Positions 8,715 to 16,068 of a stretch of DNA of 64,000 bases are shown in pieces. The translations under genes and the position numbers were made by a program. The notes beneath the pieces are model-generated. The model was not told the DNA's origin. It was given only the letters and a program-made list of their open reading frames with translations, and made no database searches. Within the stretch, counting starts at the first letter, position 1; each line of letters starts with the position of its first letter. The stretch is from an uncultured Clostridia bacterium (GTDB lineage: Bacteria; Bacillota; Clostridia; Christensenellales; Borkfalkiaceae), in assembly GCA_934247225.1 (NCBI GenBank), contig CAKQJE010000001.1:186001-250000 (forward strand), written 5' to 3'.

Positions 8715-9506
8715 ATGTGGGGAGCGGATTTACAGCCGAAACTTTTCGGGTGGTTTCATATTCTCGGAATGGTTCTCGCCGTCGGCTTCGGTTACGGCGG
8801 AGTCCTGCTCGGGAGAAAATTCAAGGAAACAAACGATAAAGGCAAAGCAATTCTTATTTTATCGGTTGCGGAAGCCGCGCTCGTTCTGCTGGAAGTCGTA
8901 AAACAGATATTTTACACGCTCGAAAGCGGCAGTTATCGCTGGGATATGTTCCCGATGCAGATCTGTTCGGTAATTATTTTCGTTCTGCCCGTAGCCATAA
9001 TCGCGAAAAGCGGCATAATCAGAAATTCCGCGCTCGGATTTGTCGGGTTTTGCAGCTTAGCGGGCGCGATTTTTTACTTTTTCAATCCCACCGCGGCGTT
9101 CAACACTCCTTACGTTCTTATGTCGCTCCACAGTTTTTTATGGCATTGGATAATGATTGCGACGGGAACTTTTGTAATCGTTTCGTTCGATTTGCTTAAA
9201 AAGAGTACGGTCGGAATGCTTGTCGGCTCGTATGCGGTATGGTTCGTTTTCGCCGTGGTTGCGGCGGTTTCCAACAACGTCGCCAATTTTTACGCGCCTG
9301 AACTCAACGTCGATTATTACCATATAGGCTATGTAAAAGTCATTTATCCGCTTTTAAACCTTGTTTTCAAAAGACCCGAGCCGTATGTTCCGTTCTTTTT
9401 GTGTTTTCTGGTTTATTACGCGCTCGGAACGGTCGCGATATATTTCGCCGCGAAAGGCGTAACTAAATTCAACAACAAATTGTTTCCGAAACCGACGGAA
9501 AATTAA
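8715..9506 (+). CDS. YwaF-like integral membrane protein (TIGR02206/TMEM164-like)
   Basis: A 263-residue protein with about seven hydrophobic segments and short polar loops. The pattern WDMFPMQICSV in the middle, SLHSFLWHW in the next helix pair and a final Tyr-rich helix resembles the YwaF/TIGR02206 family of membrane proteins, whose bacterial function is not established. The ATG at 8715 follows AAGAGG, and the gene has its own extended -10 promoter and a strong terminator, so it is a single-gene unit. Family assignment is from memory of the pattern and is moderately sure; the role is unknown. Confidence 0.6.
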   Translation: MWGADLQPKLFGWFHILGMVLAVGFGYGGVLLGRKFKETNDKGKAILILSVAEAALVLLEVVKQIFYTLESGSYRWDMFPMQICSVIIFVLPVAIIAKSGIIRNSALGFVGFCSLAGAIFYFFNPTAAFNTPYVLMSLHSFLWHWIMIATGTFVIVSFDLLKKSTVGMLVGSYAVWFVFAVVAAVSNNVANFYAPELNVDYYHIGYVKVIYPLLNLVFKRPEPYVPFFLCFLVYYALGTVAIYFAAKGVTKFNNKLFPKPTEN

Positions 9507-9513
9507 AACCAAA

Positions 9514-9550
9514 GCCGCCCGCCCCGAAATTTTCGGGGCGGGCGGCGTTT
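9514..9550. terminator. bidirectional terminator between convergent genes
   Basis: A 16-bp G+C-rich stem (left arm 9514-9529, right arm 9531-9546), then GTTTTAAAA. It separates the plus-strand membrane gene from the minus-strand DUF4363 gene. Confidence 0.75.
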
Positions 9551-9568
9551 TAAAATCGAAAAAAGTTT

Positions 9569-9946
9569 TCAGAACACGTTTTCGAAACGTATGAGATATC
9601 CTTTGGGAATGCTTTTGCATAAATCGGCAACTACGGCGTATTTAGTGAACGCTTCGTCGAACTTTCCGTTTTTCGTGAACGCAACTCCTTCCGAAAGCCA
9701 TAAATCAAGCTCTTTTATATCGTTATGCGACACAAACGCGTGCATTTTTTCCTTTTCTTTTATCCAGAAATTCTGAACGGCTTCGGCGTCGGACACGGTG
9801 GCGGTTCCGTCAAGCTCCTTTTCCTGCATGATTTCCACGCGTTCGGAAAGCCTCATAAAAGCGTCGGCGACGTAAATCTGTTCGTAAATCGCCCCGCCGA
9901 TAAGAACGAGCAGAGAGACGATTACGGTTACGATCGATTTTACCAT
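9569..9946 (-). CDS. DUF4363 family protein
   Basis: A 125-residue protein with one N-terminal membrane segment (VTVIVSLLVLIGGAIYEQI) and a helical, probably extracytoplasmic remainder with regularly spaced Trp and Leu. This fits DUF4363, which in Clostridia and Bacilli is usually encoded directly after a DUF421 (YetF-like) gene, as here. The start codon overlaps the end of the upstream yetF-like gene by 7 bp, which suggests translational coupling and a joint function. Its molecular role is unknown; membership of the YetF unit is inferred from context. Confidence 0.75.
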   Translation of the reverse strand: MVKSIVTVIVSLLVLIGGAIYEQIYVADAFMRLSERVEIMQEKELDGTATVSDAEAVQNFWIKEKEKMHAFVSHNDIKELDLWLSEGVAFTKNGKFDEAFTKYAVVADLCKSIPKGYLIRFENVF

Positions 9947-10629
9947 GACAATCCCCCCTTGATTTTAATGTTGAACGTCTTGTATTTTTCGTTTTCTTTC
10001 TGAAAATATATCTTTCCGTTGCCGTCCACGGTTAAAACGCCCACTTCCTTAATGTCTTTCGCGCCGTAACTTTTTATCGCTTCGCGAAGCGTGCTTAAAT
10101 CCCAGCCGATAAGTTCGAGGTTGTTGTGAATGGCTTTGCCCTCGCAAACGAGAAGCACGGGAAGAGAAGAATTTTCGCCGACAGTTTCGGCTTTTTCCTT
10201 TGCGGAAAGCTTTCCGTTCGATTCGAAAATGGCGTAATCGAGATCGTCTAAGGAATAGTACCCCGCAGAACGCATCGATTCGATCAGATCCTCCACGTCC
10301 ATATTGTTTTTTCTCAGTTCCTCGAAATCCACGCCGTTTTTATTGAGAACTATCGACGGTTTTCCGCTTATCGTCCTTTTTAAAAATCTTCCCGAACGGT
10401 CTAAGAGAGATAAAATCTGGTGAATGATGAACACGGCTAAAATCGCCGAAATCCCGTAGATAAGCGGCACGGATATGTCGGACATCGGTATGCATGCAAG
10501 CTCGGCGATAAGAAGGGTTATTACAAGTTCGAACGGCTGCATTTCGCCTATCTGCCTCTTGCCCATAAGTCGCATAACGGCAAGAAGTATTACAAACGTC
10601 AGCGCGGAGCGTATAAAAATAATTACCAT
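9940..10629 (-). CDS. YetF-like DUF421 membrane protein
   Basis: A 229-residue protein: three N-terminal membrane helices containing VMRLMGKRQIGEMQPFELVITLLIAE in two parts, then the two-lobed soluble DUF421 domain with FLKRTISGKPSIVLNKNGV. This matches YetF/YdfR-type proteins of Bacillus, some of which influence spore germination or stress responses. The N terminus aligns well with family members, so the ATG at 10629 is likely correct even though no Shine-Dalgarno sequence precedes it. A promoter match ends 8 bp upstream of the ATG, suggesting a leaderless or nearly leaderless message. It is followed by DUF4363 with a 7-bp overlap. Confidence 0.88.
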   Translation of the reverse strand: MVIIFIRSALTFVILLAVMRLMGKRQIGEMQPFELVITLLIAELACIPMSDISVPLIYGISAILAVFIIHQILSLLDRSGRFLKRTISGKPSIVLNKNGVDFEELRKNNMDVEDLIESMRSAGYYSLDDLDYAIFESNGKLSAKEKAETVGENSSLPVLLVCEGKAIHNNLELIGWDLSTLREAIKSYGAKDIKEVGVLTVDGNGKIYFQKENEKYKTFNIKIKGGLSW

Positions 10630-10637
10630 ATACGAAA

Positions 10638-10667
10638 AGTATACGGTAATCGTCTTTTTTTATGTAA
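10638..10667 (-). promoter_or_regulatory. putative promoter of the yetF-like operon with almost no leader
   Basis: Minus strand TTACAT (10667-10662), 18-bp spacer, TATACT (10643-10638). Only 8 bases separate the -10 box from the ATG at 10629. Confidence 0.45.
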
Positions 10668-10731
10668 TATATTTCCTCGGCGGTTGCAAACTTATCGTCG
10701 GAATAAATTTATCCGATAATAAATCCGTGTA

Positions 10732-10761
10732 CAAAAAATCCCCACGCATAGACTGCGTGGG
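10732..10761 (-). terminator. intrinsic terminator of rpsT
   Basis: 8-bp stem CCCACGCA/TGCGTGGG with a 5-base loop; on the minus strand it is followed by GATTTTTTG. Confidence 0.8.
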
Positions 10762-10788
10762 TAAGTAAAATCATCGGTTGAGCGATTT

Positions 10789-11055
10789 TTACGCTTTAAG
10801 AGCGTTGATTCTCTTTCTGAGACCGGATTTCTTGTTAGCCGCGGTGTTTTTGTGGTAAACTCCCTTGGAAACGGAAGCGTCGATAATGGAAGCCGTTTCG
10901 GGATAAAGCTTCATTGCTTCGTCGTAATTTCCTGCTTCGATAACGGCGTTAAGCTTTTTGATAGCCGACTTAACCTCGGACTTGTTATCCTTATTTACGG
11001 CATTCTTCTTTGCGTTTACAAGAACACGCTTTTTAGCGGACTTAATGTTAGGCAC
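10789..11055 (-). CDS. rpsT: 30S ribosomal protein S20
   Basis: An 88-residue basic protein starting (V/M)PNIKSAKKRVLVN, the S20 signature; it binds 16S rRNA in the body of the small subunit. The start is GTG at 11055-11053, preceded by AAAGGAG; a further-upstream ATG at 11082 would add nine residues not found in S20 and would overlap the Shine-Dalgarno sequence. It has its own promoter (11098-11126) and terminator. It is divergent from gpr, the arrangement known from Bacillus and many Clostridia. Confidence 0.95.
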   Translation of the reverse strand: MPNIKSAKKRVLVNAKKNAVNKDNKSEVKSAIKKLNAVIEAGNYDEAMKLYPETASIIDASVSKGVYHKNTAANKKSGLRKRINALKA

Positions 11056-11097
11056 TTTATTTTCTCCTTTGATACGTTTCAATTTTACAGTACTCCT

Positions 11098-11126
11098 ATT
11101 CTATCACAAAAAAAACCGTTTGACAA
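11098..11126 (-). promoter_or_regulatory. sigma-A promoter of rpsT
   Basis: Minus strand TTGTCA (11126-11121), 17-bp spacer, TAGAAT (11103-11098). Confidence 0.7.
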
Positions 11127-11184
11127 GAATATTTCGACACATTTTGGAAATAATCTTTAAAAAAATCTCATTTCGGGGTAAAAA

Positions 11185-12054
11185 ATGGTCGACAAAAAAA
11201 AGATAAGATGCGATCTTGCCGTGGATATGGCGGAATTCGAAGGGTTATCGGGCAGAATCGATACCGAAAACGTGAGCGGGAAGTACGGCGTGAAAAGGGA
11301 GTCGTTTGTGGTGCGGAGTAAAGCCGAAGAAGAAAAAACGGGCTTGAAATGCGGGAAATACGTTACTTTAACGAGAAAAAACGTCTATCCCGAGAGCGAC
11401 GACGAGAAGATTTATTTCGAAAGATGTCTCGCGAAAGCCCTCTCGGACGCGATAGATTTTTCCGAAGTCGGCGGCGATTTTTCCGTTCTCGTTCTGGGTC
11501 TCGGAAACGGATATATGACGGCGGACGCGCTCGGAAAACGCGTGACGGAAGGCATTCTGACGACGAGAAAATCTCTTAAATGCGAAAAAATGAGAGAAGT
11601 CAGCGCGTATTCCGTCGGCGTTGCGGGCGTGACGGGGATAGACAGTTTCGAGGTCGCGAAAGGTCTCGTAAACGAAATTCGCCCCGACCTCGTAATTCCC
11701 GTGGACTCGCTTTGCGCTTTCAGAACAGACAGGATAGGCAGGTGTTATCAGGTCACGTCCTGCGGGATAAGAGCGGGGAGCGGAGCCGGCAAACCAAACG
11801 AAAACAGGCTGGACAAGGAGTCCCTCGGCGTTCCCGTCGTCGCGGTCGGCGTGCCGTTCGTCGTTTCGGCACGGCGGCTTATGTACGACGTTTCGGGCGG
11901 AAAAGGCGGATTCGACCCCGTCTCGCCCGAAGAAGATATGTTCGTCACCTATCGCGACGTTGACGCCGTTTTAAGCGAATGCGCTTCGGTCATATCCTCC
12001 GCGATAAACATCGCCCTGCATCCAAAGCTTGGCGCGGGAGATATTTTTAATTGA
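11185..12054 (+). CDS. gpr: GPR endopeptidase (spore protease)
   Basis: A 289-residue aspartic-type spore protease that degrades small acid-soluble spore proteins during germination. IRCDLAVDM near the N terminus corresponds to the RTDLA segment that holds one catalytic Asp. VLVLGLGNGYMTADALGKRV is the most conserved block, and LVIPVDSLCAF carries the second Asp region. QVTSCGIRAGSGAGK with NRLDKESLGVPVVAVGVP follows as in other GPRs. It marks the organism as able, or recently able, to sporulate. The ATG is weakly spaced from GGGGTAAAA. No clear sigma-G promoter could be confirmed. It lies 130 bp from the divergent rpsT. Confidence 0.93.
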   Translation: MVDKKKIRCDLAVDMAEFEGLSGRIDTENVSGKYGVKRESFVVRSKAEEEKTGLKCGKYVTLTRKNVYPESDDEKIYFERCLAKALSDAIDFSEVGGDFSVLVLGLGNGYMTADALGKRVTEGILTTRKSLKCEKMREVSAYSVGVAGVTGIDSFEVAKGLVNEIRPDLVIPVDSLCAFRTDRIGRCYQVTSCGIRAGSGAGKPNENRLDKESLGVPVVAVGVPFVVSARRLMYDVSGGKGGFDPVSPEEDMFVTYRDVDAVLSECASVISSAINIALHPKLGAGDIFN

Positions 12055-12132
12055 TTTTTCGCCGATTTTTGCCGGAATAAACCGACAAAACGTTCGTTTT
12101 GTAAAAAAACGGTAAAAATTTTCAATTTCCTA

Positions 12133-12161
12133 TTGAAATCGCGGAAAATGTGTTGTATAAT
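12133..12161 (+). promoter_or_regulatory. sigma-A promoter of the EF-G-like gene
   Basis: TTGAAA (12133-12138), 17 bp, TATAAT (12156-12161). Confidence 0.75.
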
Positions 12162-12168
12162 ATACGGG

Positions 12169-12253
12169 AGTTCCGAAAAGGAATCCTGTCGGAGCGTTTT
12201 CCGACGGCGGTAACACGTCGGTCGGAAGGCACATCGGACGGGCGATTCGGAAT
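12169..12253 (+). ncRNA. structured 5' leader of the EF-G-like gene (unclassified)
   Basis: TTCCGAA (12171-12177) can pair with TTCGGAA (12246-12252), enclosing a hairpin GTCGGA (12188-12193)/TCCGAC (12200-12205) and a second G+C-rich segment that can also pair with it (CCGAC with GTCGG). This suggests a multibranched leader of about 85 bases. It fits no riboswitch class I know. The structure is seen by eye only. Confidence 0.35.
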
Positions 12254-12281
12254 ACATTAAAGATAAGGTAGGAAAAATTTT

Positions 12282-14336
12282 ATGGAAGGAACAATCAGAA
12301 ACGTGGCTGTCATCGGTCACAGCGGCGAGGGCAAAACGACCCTCGTCGAAGCAATACTTTTCAACGCGGGGGCGATCGACAGACAAGGCAGGGTCGACGA
12401 CGGCAATACCGTCAGCGATTTCGACGCCGAGGAAATAGCCAGAAAAACATCGATAAGTTTATCTGTTTCGAGATGCGAATACACCGACAGAAAAAATCGG
12501 CACGTTGCGTTTAATTTAATAGACGTACCCGGGTTTTTCGATTACGAAGGCGAATTCAATCAGGCTCTTTCCGCTGTCGACAACGCGATTATCGTAACGG
12601 GCGCGGGCGGAACGCTCACGGTCGGAACGGAAAAGGCTATAGAGTATTGTCTCTTACATAGAATACCTTCCCTTTTGTTTATAAACGGTCTCGATAAAGA
12701 CAACGCGAACTTCATTAAAACGGTTGCGGCGATAAAGGAAAAATACGGCAACAAAATCGCGCCGATGATTATCCCGAACATGGTCGACGAAAAAATGAAA
12801 GGTTTCGTCAAGGTTGCTTACGGTGTTCTTCGCGATTGGGAGCGCAACGAACATCCCATTCCTGAAAACTTAAAAGCGGCTTACGAAGAGGCTCGTCAGG
12901 ACCTTTGCGAAGCGGCTGCCGAAAACGACGAGGAGCTTTTAGATAAATTCTTCGCCGAGGGCGATCTTTCGGGCGAAGAAATCGAAAGGGGCGTTAAGCT
13001 CGGCGTAAAAGCTTGCACGACGATAACGGTACTCGGCGGAAGCGCGCTTAAAAACCAGGGCATATTCAATCTTATGGATAAGATGGTTTCCACGTTCGTA
13101 AGCCCGCAGGACAGAACGCCCATAGTCGGCGAAGAAAACGGCAAACCCGTGGAACTTGTCGCCGACCCGAACGGCAAAACGCTTGTAAGAGTGTTCAAGA
13201 CGATCGTCGATCCGTTTGTCGGAAAAATGAATATTTTCAGAGTTATAAGAGGCACGATAAAACCGGGCGACTCGCTCACCGATTCGAGAACGGGCGCAAC
13301 CGAAAAAGTAAGCGCGATTTATCACGTTATGGGTAAAAAACAGCTTGCCGCGGACGAAATGCCGGCGGGCGATATCGGCGCGTTCGCAAAACTCAACGAC
13401 GTTCAGACGGGCGACACCCTTTACGTCGGCGAAAAAATAACCCTCCCGCCTGTGGAAATGCCCGCGGCGGAATACGCGATGTGCGTAGGCGCGGCGAAGA
13501 AGGGCGACGAAGACAAGGTTTTCGCGGGGCTTCGCAGACTCCAAGAAGAAGATACGTCCTTTAAGGTTGAGAAAAACCCCGATACGGGCGAAATGCTCCT
13601 TATCGGCGTGGGTGATACGCATCTTGCGGTCATTTGCAAAAAATTAAAAACGAAATTCGGCGCGGACGCCGTTTTGTCCGAGCCTAAGGTAGCATACAGA
13701 GAAACGATAAGAAAATCCGCCGAAGGCGAAGGAAAACATAAAAAACAGTCGGGCGGAGCGGGACAGTACGGACATTGTAAAGTCCGTTTCGAACCCGGCG
13801 CGCAGGACGGCGAATACGAGTTTGTGGACGCGGTCGTAGGCGGCGTTGTCCCCAAACAATTCATTCCCGCCGTAGATAAGGGTTTAAGAGAAGCCGTCAA
13901 AGAGGGCGTTCTGGCGGGTTATCCCGTAGTTAATCTCAAATGCACGCTTTTCGACGGCAGTTCTCACCCCGTAGACAGTAAGGAAGTCGCGTTCGTTTCC
14001 GCGGCAAAGCTTGCGTATCAGGACGGAATGAAGAAGGCTTCGCCGTGCATACTCGAACCCGTTATGAGAATGGAAATAACCGTTCCCGATAACTATATGG
14101 GCGACATTATGGGCGATATGAACAAACGCAGAGGACGTATTCTCGGAACCGATTCCGTGGACGGCAAAGCCGTTATCGTGGCGGAGGCTCCGCAAGCCGA
14201 AATTCTTAAATACGCAACCGAGCTCAGAAGTATGACTCAGGGCAGAGGCAGTTACACGACCTCTTTCGAACGTTACGAAGAACTTCCTCCGAACATTCAG
14301 GAGAAAGTAATCGCCGAAAGGAAGAAAGAAGCTTAA
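12282..14336 (+). CDS. elongation factor G-like protein (EF-G type 2)
   Basis: A 684-residue translational GTPase. G1 is GHSGEGKTT rather than the AHIDAGKTT of canonical EF-G. G3 is DVPGF in place of DTPGH, and G4 appears as NGLDKDN. Domain IV has KKQSGGAGQYGHC, and the C terminus GRGSYTTSFERYEELP is EF-G-like. The altered G motifs and RQGRVDDGNTVSDFD place it in the second EF-G group common in Clostridia, encoded away from the str operon. Its exact task (recycling, special translocation) is not known here. The start has AAGGTAGGAA at a suitable distance. It has its own promoter, a structured leader and a terminator. Confidence 0.88.
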   Translation: MEGTIRNVAVIGHSGEGKTTLVEAILFNAGAIDRQGRVDDGNTVSDFDAEEIARKTSISLSVSRCEYTDRKNRHVAFNLIDVPGFFDYEGEFNQALSAVDNAIIVTGAGGTLTVGTEKAIEYCLLHRIPSLLFINGLDKDNANFIKTVAAIKEKYGNKIAPMIIPNMVDEKMKGFVKVAYGVLRDWERNEHPIPENLKAAYEEARQDLCEAAAENDEELLDKFFAEGDLSGEEIERGVKLGVKACTTITVLGGSALKNQGIFNLMDKMVSTFVSPQDRTPIVGEENGKPVELVADPNGKTLVRVFKTIVDPFVGKMNIFRVIRGTIKPGDSLTDSRTGATEKVSAIYHVMGKKQLAADEMPAGDIGAFAKLNDVQTGDTLYVGEKITLPPVEMPAAEYAMCVGAAKKGDEDKVFAGLRRLQEEDTSFKVEKNPDTGEMLLIGVGDTHLAVICKKLKTKFGADAVLSEPKVAYRETIRKSAEGEGKHKKQSGGAGQYGHCKVRFEPGAQDGEYEFVDAVVGGVVPKQFIPAVDKGLREAVKEGVLAGYPVVNLKCTLFDGSSHPVDSKEVAFVSAAKLAYQDGMKKASPCILEPVMRMEITVPDNYMGDIMGDMNKRRGRILGTDSVDGKAVIVAEAPQAEILKYATELRSMTQGRGSYTTSFERYEELPPNIQEKVIAERKKEA

Positions 14337-14370
14337 CCCTCGGCTAAACGTAAGAAATCAAAAAATCACA

Positions 14371-14402
14371 AAAACCTGAATCGTTCGCGGTTCAGGTTTT
14401 AT
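14371..14402 (+). terminator. intrinsic terminator after the EF-G-like gene
   Basis: 10-bp stem AAAACCTGAA/TTCAGGTTTT around a 10-base loop, ending in TTTTAT. Confidence 0.75.
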
Positions 14403-14460
14403 GTGAGCCTAAATTTTGGTTCGGACGCGATTTAACGCGCCCGAAAACAGGAGTTTTTTA

Positions 14461-15387
14461 ATGATATTATCGGTATGTCCCAACCCTTGCGTGGATTGCA
14501 CGATCGAACTCGACACGCTTAAACTCGGCGGACTTAACAGAATAGAAAATAAAATAATTACATATTCGGGCAAAGCTTTAAACGTCGCGATAGGCGTTTC
14601 GAGGCTCGGCGGAGACAGTTTCGCGACGGGTTTTATGTTCGACGACAACGGGAAAATGTTCGTTCACACTCTCGACGACGAGGGCGTGAAAAACACTTTC
14701 GTGTGGAACAAAGGCTCGGCGAGAACCAATTATAAAATAGTAGACAAGAAGTCTATGATGACCGAAATCAACGATAAAGGCGAGAACGTTTCGCTTGAAA
14801 ACCAGGCGGAACTCGTTTCGCTTGTCGGCGAACTTTCGAAATCCGCGAGCGTCGTGGTTATGAGCGGTTCGCTCCCGGGCGGAGTGGAGGACGATTATTA
14901 TCTCAAACTTTCGTCCGCAATTCCCAAAACGACTAAAATAATCCTCGACACGGGCGGAAACAAAATGATCGCGGGCTTACGGAACGGCGCGTATCTCGTC
15001 AAGCCCAATCTCGAAGAACTTCGCGAAATGACGGGCGAGCATTACGATTCGCTGGACGAAATGGTTACGGGTTGCGAAAGGCTCGTCGAAGCGGGCGCGG
15101 AAAACGTTATGCTTTCGCTCGGCAGAAAAGGCGCGATTTTAACCGACGGCGACAAGGCGTATTTTTGCAAAAGCGCGACGGTTGCCGTAAACAGCACTGT
15201 CGGCGCGGGCGACGGAATGGTTGCCGCGGCGGCGGTAATGACAGAGCAGAACGCGCCTTACGAAGAAGTTTTAAGATGCGCGGTGGCGGCGGGAACGGCT
15301 TCGGTTATGACTCCCGGAACAAATCTTTTTTACAGAGACAAATTTATAGAGATTTACGACAAAATCCAAGTCGAAAGATTGCGGTAA
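14461..15387 (+). CDS. PfkB-family sugar kinase, probable 1-phosphofructokinase
   Basis: A 308-residue ribokinase-fold kinase. It begins MILSVCPNPCVDCTIELD as in FruK/LacC proteins, has GKALNVAIGVSRLG (sugar-binding region), VVMSGSLPGG, and the C-terminal NSTVGAGDGMVA motif with the catalytic Asp and anion hole. FruK-type enzymes phosphorylate fructose-1-phosphate; LacC-type enzymes phosphorylate tagatose-6-phosphate. The sequence alone does not decide, and no phosphotransferase genes flank it. The start at 14461 has ACAGGAG upstream; an earlier GTG-like start would add 15 atypical residues. Confidence 0.85.
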   Translation: MILSVCPNPCVDCTIELDTLKLGGLNRIENKIITYSGKALNVAIGVSRLGGDSFATGFMFDDNGKMFVHTLDDEGVKNTFVWNKGSARTNYKIVDKKSMMTEINDKGENVSLENQAELVSLVGELSKSASVVVMSGSLPGGVEDDYYLKLSSAIPKTTKIILDTGGNKMIAGLRNGAYLVKPNLEELREMTGEHYDSLDEMVTGCERLVEAGAENVMLSLGRKGAILTDGDKAYFCKSATVAVNSTVGAGDGMVAAAAVMTEQNAPYEEVLRCAVAAGTASVMTPGTNLFYRDKFIEIYDKIQVERLR

Positions 15388-15527
15388 AAATAATTCGGAC
15401 GAGATGTTCGAAAAAGGATAATGCTTTGCTTTGTGTTAAAAACGGTGATAAATCGAATAAAAACTTTATTTTGCATATAATATAAATGAGAGACACTGAT
15501 TGCCATAGAGAAATTATCTCAAATCTA

Positions 15528-15556
15528 TTGACATTACGTCCGATATGGTATATAAT
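15528..15556 (+). promoter_or_regulatory. consensus promoter of the type III antitoxin RNA
   Basis: TTGACA (15528-15533), 17 bp, TATAAT (15551-15556): a perfect sigma-A consensus. Transcription would begin near 15563, just before the tandem repeats. Confidence 0.85.
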
Positions 15557-15593
15557 ATAGGCGAAAGACGTTTATTGATACGTTTTTTATTAA

Positions 15594-15710
15594 AGTTTGG
15601 GTGTTTCGCCACCCGTCTAAGGGCGAAAATAAGAAGCTTGGGTGTTTCGCTGCCCGTCTAAAAGGCGAAAGTAAGAAGCTTGGGTGTTTCGCTACCCACC
15701 TAAAAGGCGA
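15594..15710 (+). ncRNA. ToxI-like type III antitoxin RNA: three tandem 41-42 nt repeats
   Basis: Three copies begin at 15594, 15635 and 15677. Each has the form AGCTTGGGTGTTTCGC followed by YRCCC and CTAAAAGGCGAAA, the first two followed by a purine-rich linker (ATAAGA, GTAAGA). In each unit GGGTG can pair with the YRCCC just after TTTCGC, and TTTCGC(C/T) can pair with GGCGAAA, so the two stems are mutually interlocked as in a pseudoknot. From memory, the Pectobacterium ToxI unit contains GGTGATTTGCTACC, very like GGTGTTTCGCTACC here. Promoter, repeats, terminator and a ToxN-like gene stand in the canonical type III order. Repeats 2 and 3 happen to be in one open frame but no start with a ribosome site exists, so a coding role is unlikely. 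Confidence 0.8.
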
Positions 15711-15724
15711 CATTTAATGAATGA

Positions 15725-15758
15725 GGAAGGGGTAGAAATTTCTACCTCTTTCATTTTT
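15725..15758 (+). terminator. terminator between antitoxin repeats and toxin gene
   Basis: 14-bp stem centred on GGTAGAAATTTCTACC, followed by ATTTTT. Type III loci typically have a leaky terminator here that sets the antitoxin to toxin ratio. Confidence 0.8.
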
Positions 15759-15781
15759 AAAAGGAATCTATGGCGACGGAT

Positions 15782-16054
15782 GCCAGACAAGAATAATACG
15801 AACCTTGGTCTGACGGCGTATTTTTGACTAATACAGCGTTCCGCTCACGTGTTATACATTCAGTATGAACGCGTTCGCGCGCCTTGTCTTAGTCTAAAAA
15901 TCCGCCGCCAGACTCGTTCGACCAAAACGCCGATATTTCCGATGATTTTTGGTAAAAGCTCGTGCAGACGTACTATACGTACTTCAAGCGAGAATTTGCC
16001 GAAAAGCGCGGAAATAGCGGCGTTTTGACAAGGTTTGTATTATTCTTGTCTGGC
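15782..16054. mobile_element. 273-bp MITE-like cloverleaf element in the toxin gene
   Basis: The ends are inverted repeats of about 28 bp: GCCAGACAAGAATAATAC... at 15782-15810 and its complement at 16027-16054, with one mismatch and one extra base. AT is found on both sides (15780-15781 and 16055-16056) as a likely 2-bp target duplication. Inside are two further inverted-repeat pairs: 15808-15835 with 15885-15913, and 15924-15962 with 15989-16026. Together they would fold as a three-armed cloverleaf. No open frame for a transposase is present, so it would move only with help from elsewhere. No second copy was seen in this window. Confidence 0.75.
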
Positions 16055-16068
16055 ATACAAAAGAAGAA

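Noticed and set aside
10735..10761. Short palindrome as an insertion-element end
   Set aside because: Its position right after rpsT and the T run on the minus strand fit an ordinary terminator.
12055..12130. Terminator after gpr
   Set aside because: A small ACAAAAC/GTTTTGT hairpin is present but is followed by A rather than T, so it does not look like a terminator on either strand.
15594..15710. CRISPR-like array
   Set aside because: The repeats are directly adjacent with only a short purine-rich linker, no unique spacers, and no cas genes; the order with a ToxN-like gene fits an antitoxin RNA.
15602..15716. Small repeat protein starting at GTG 15602
   Set aside because: Repeats 2 and 3 stay in frame but repeat 1 is shifted by one base, there is no Shine-Dalgarno site, and base changes preserve RNA pairing rather than amino acids.
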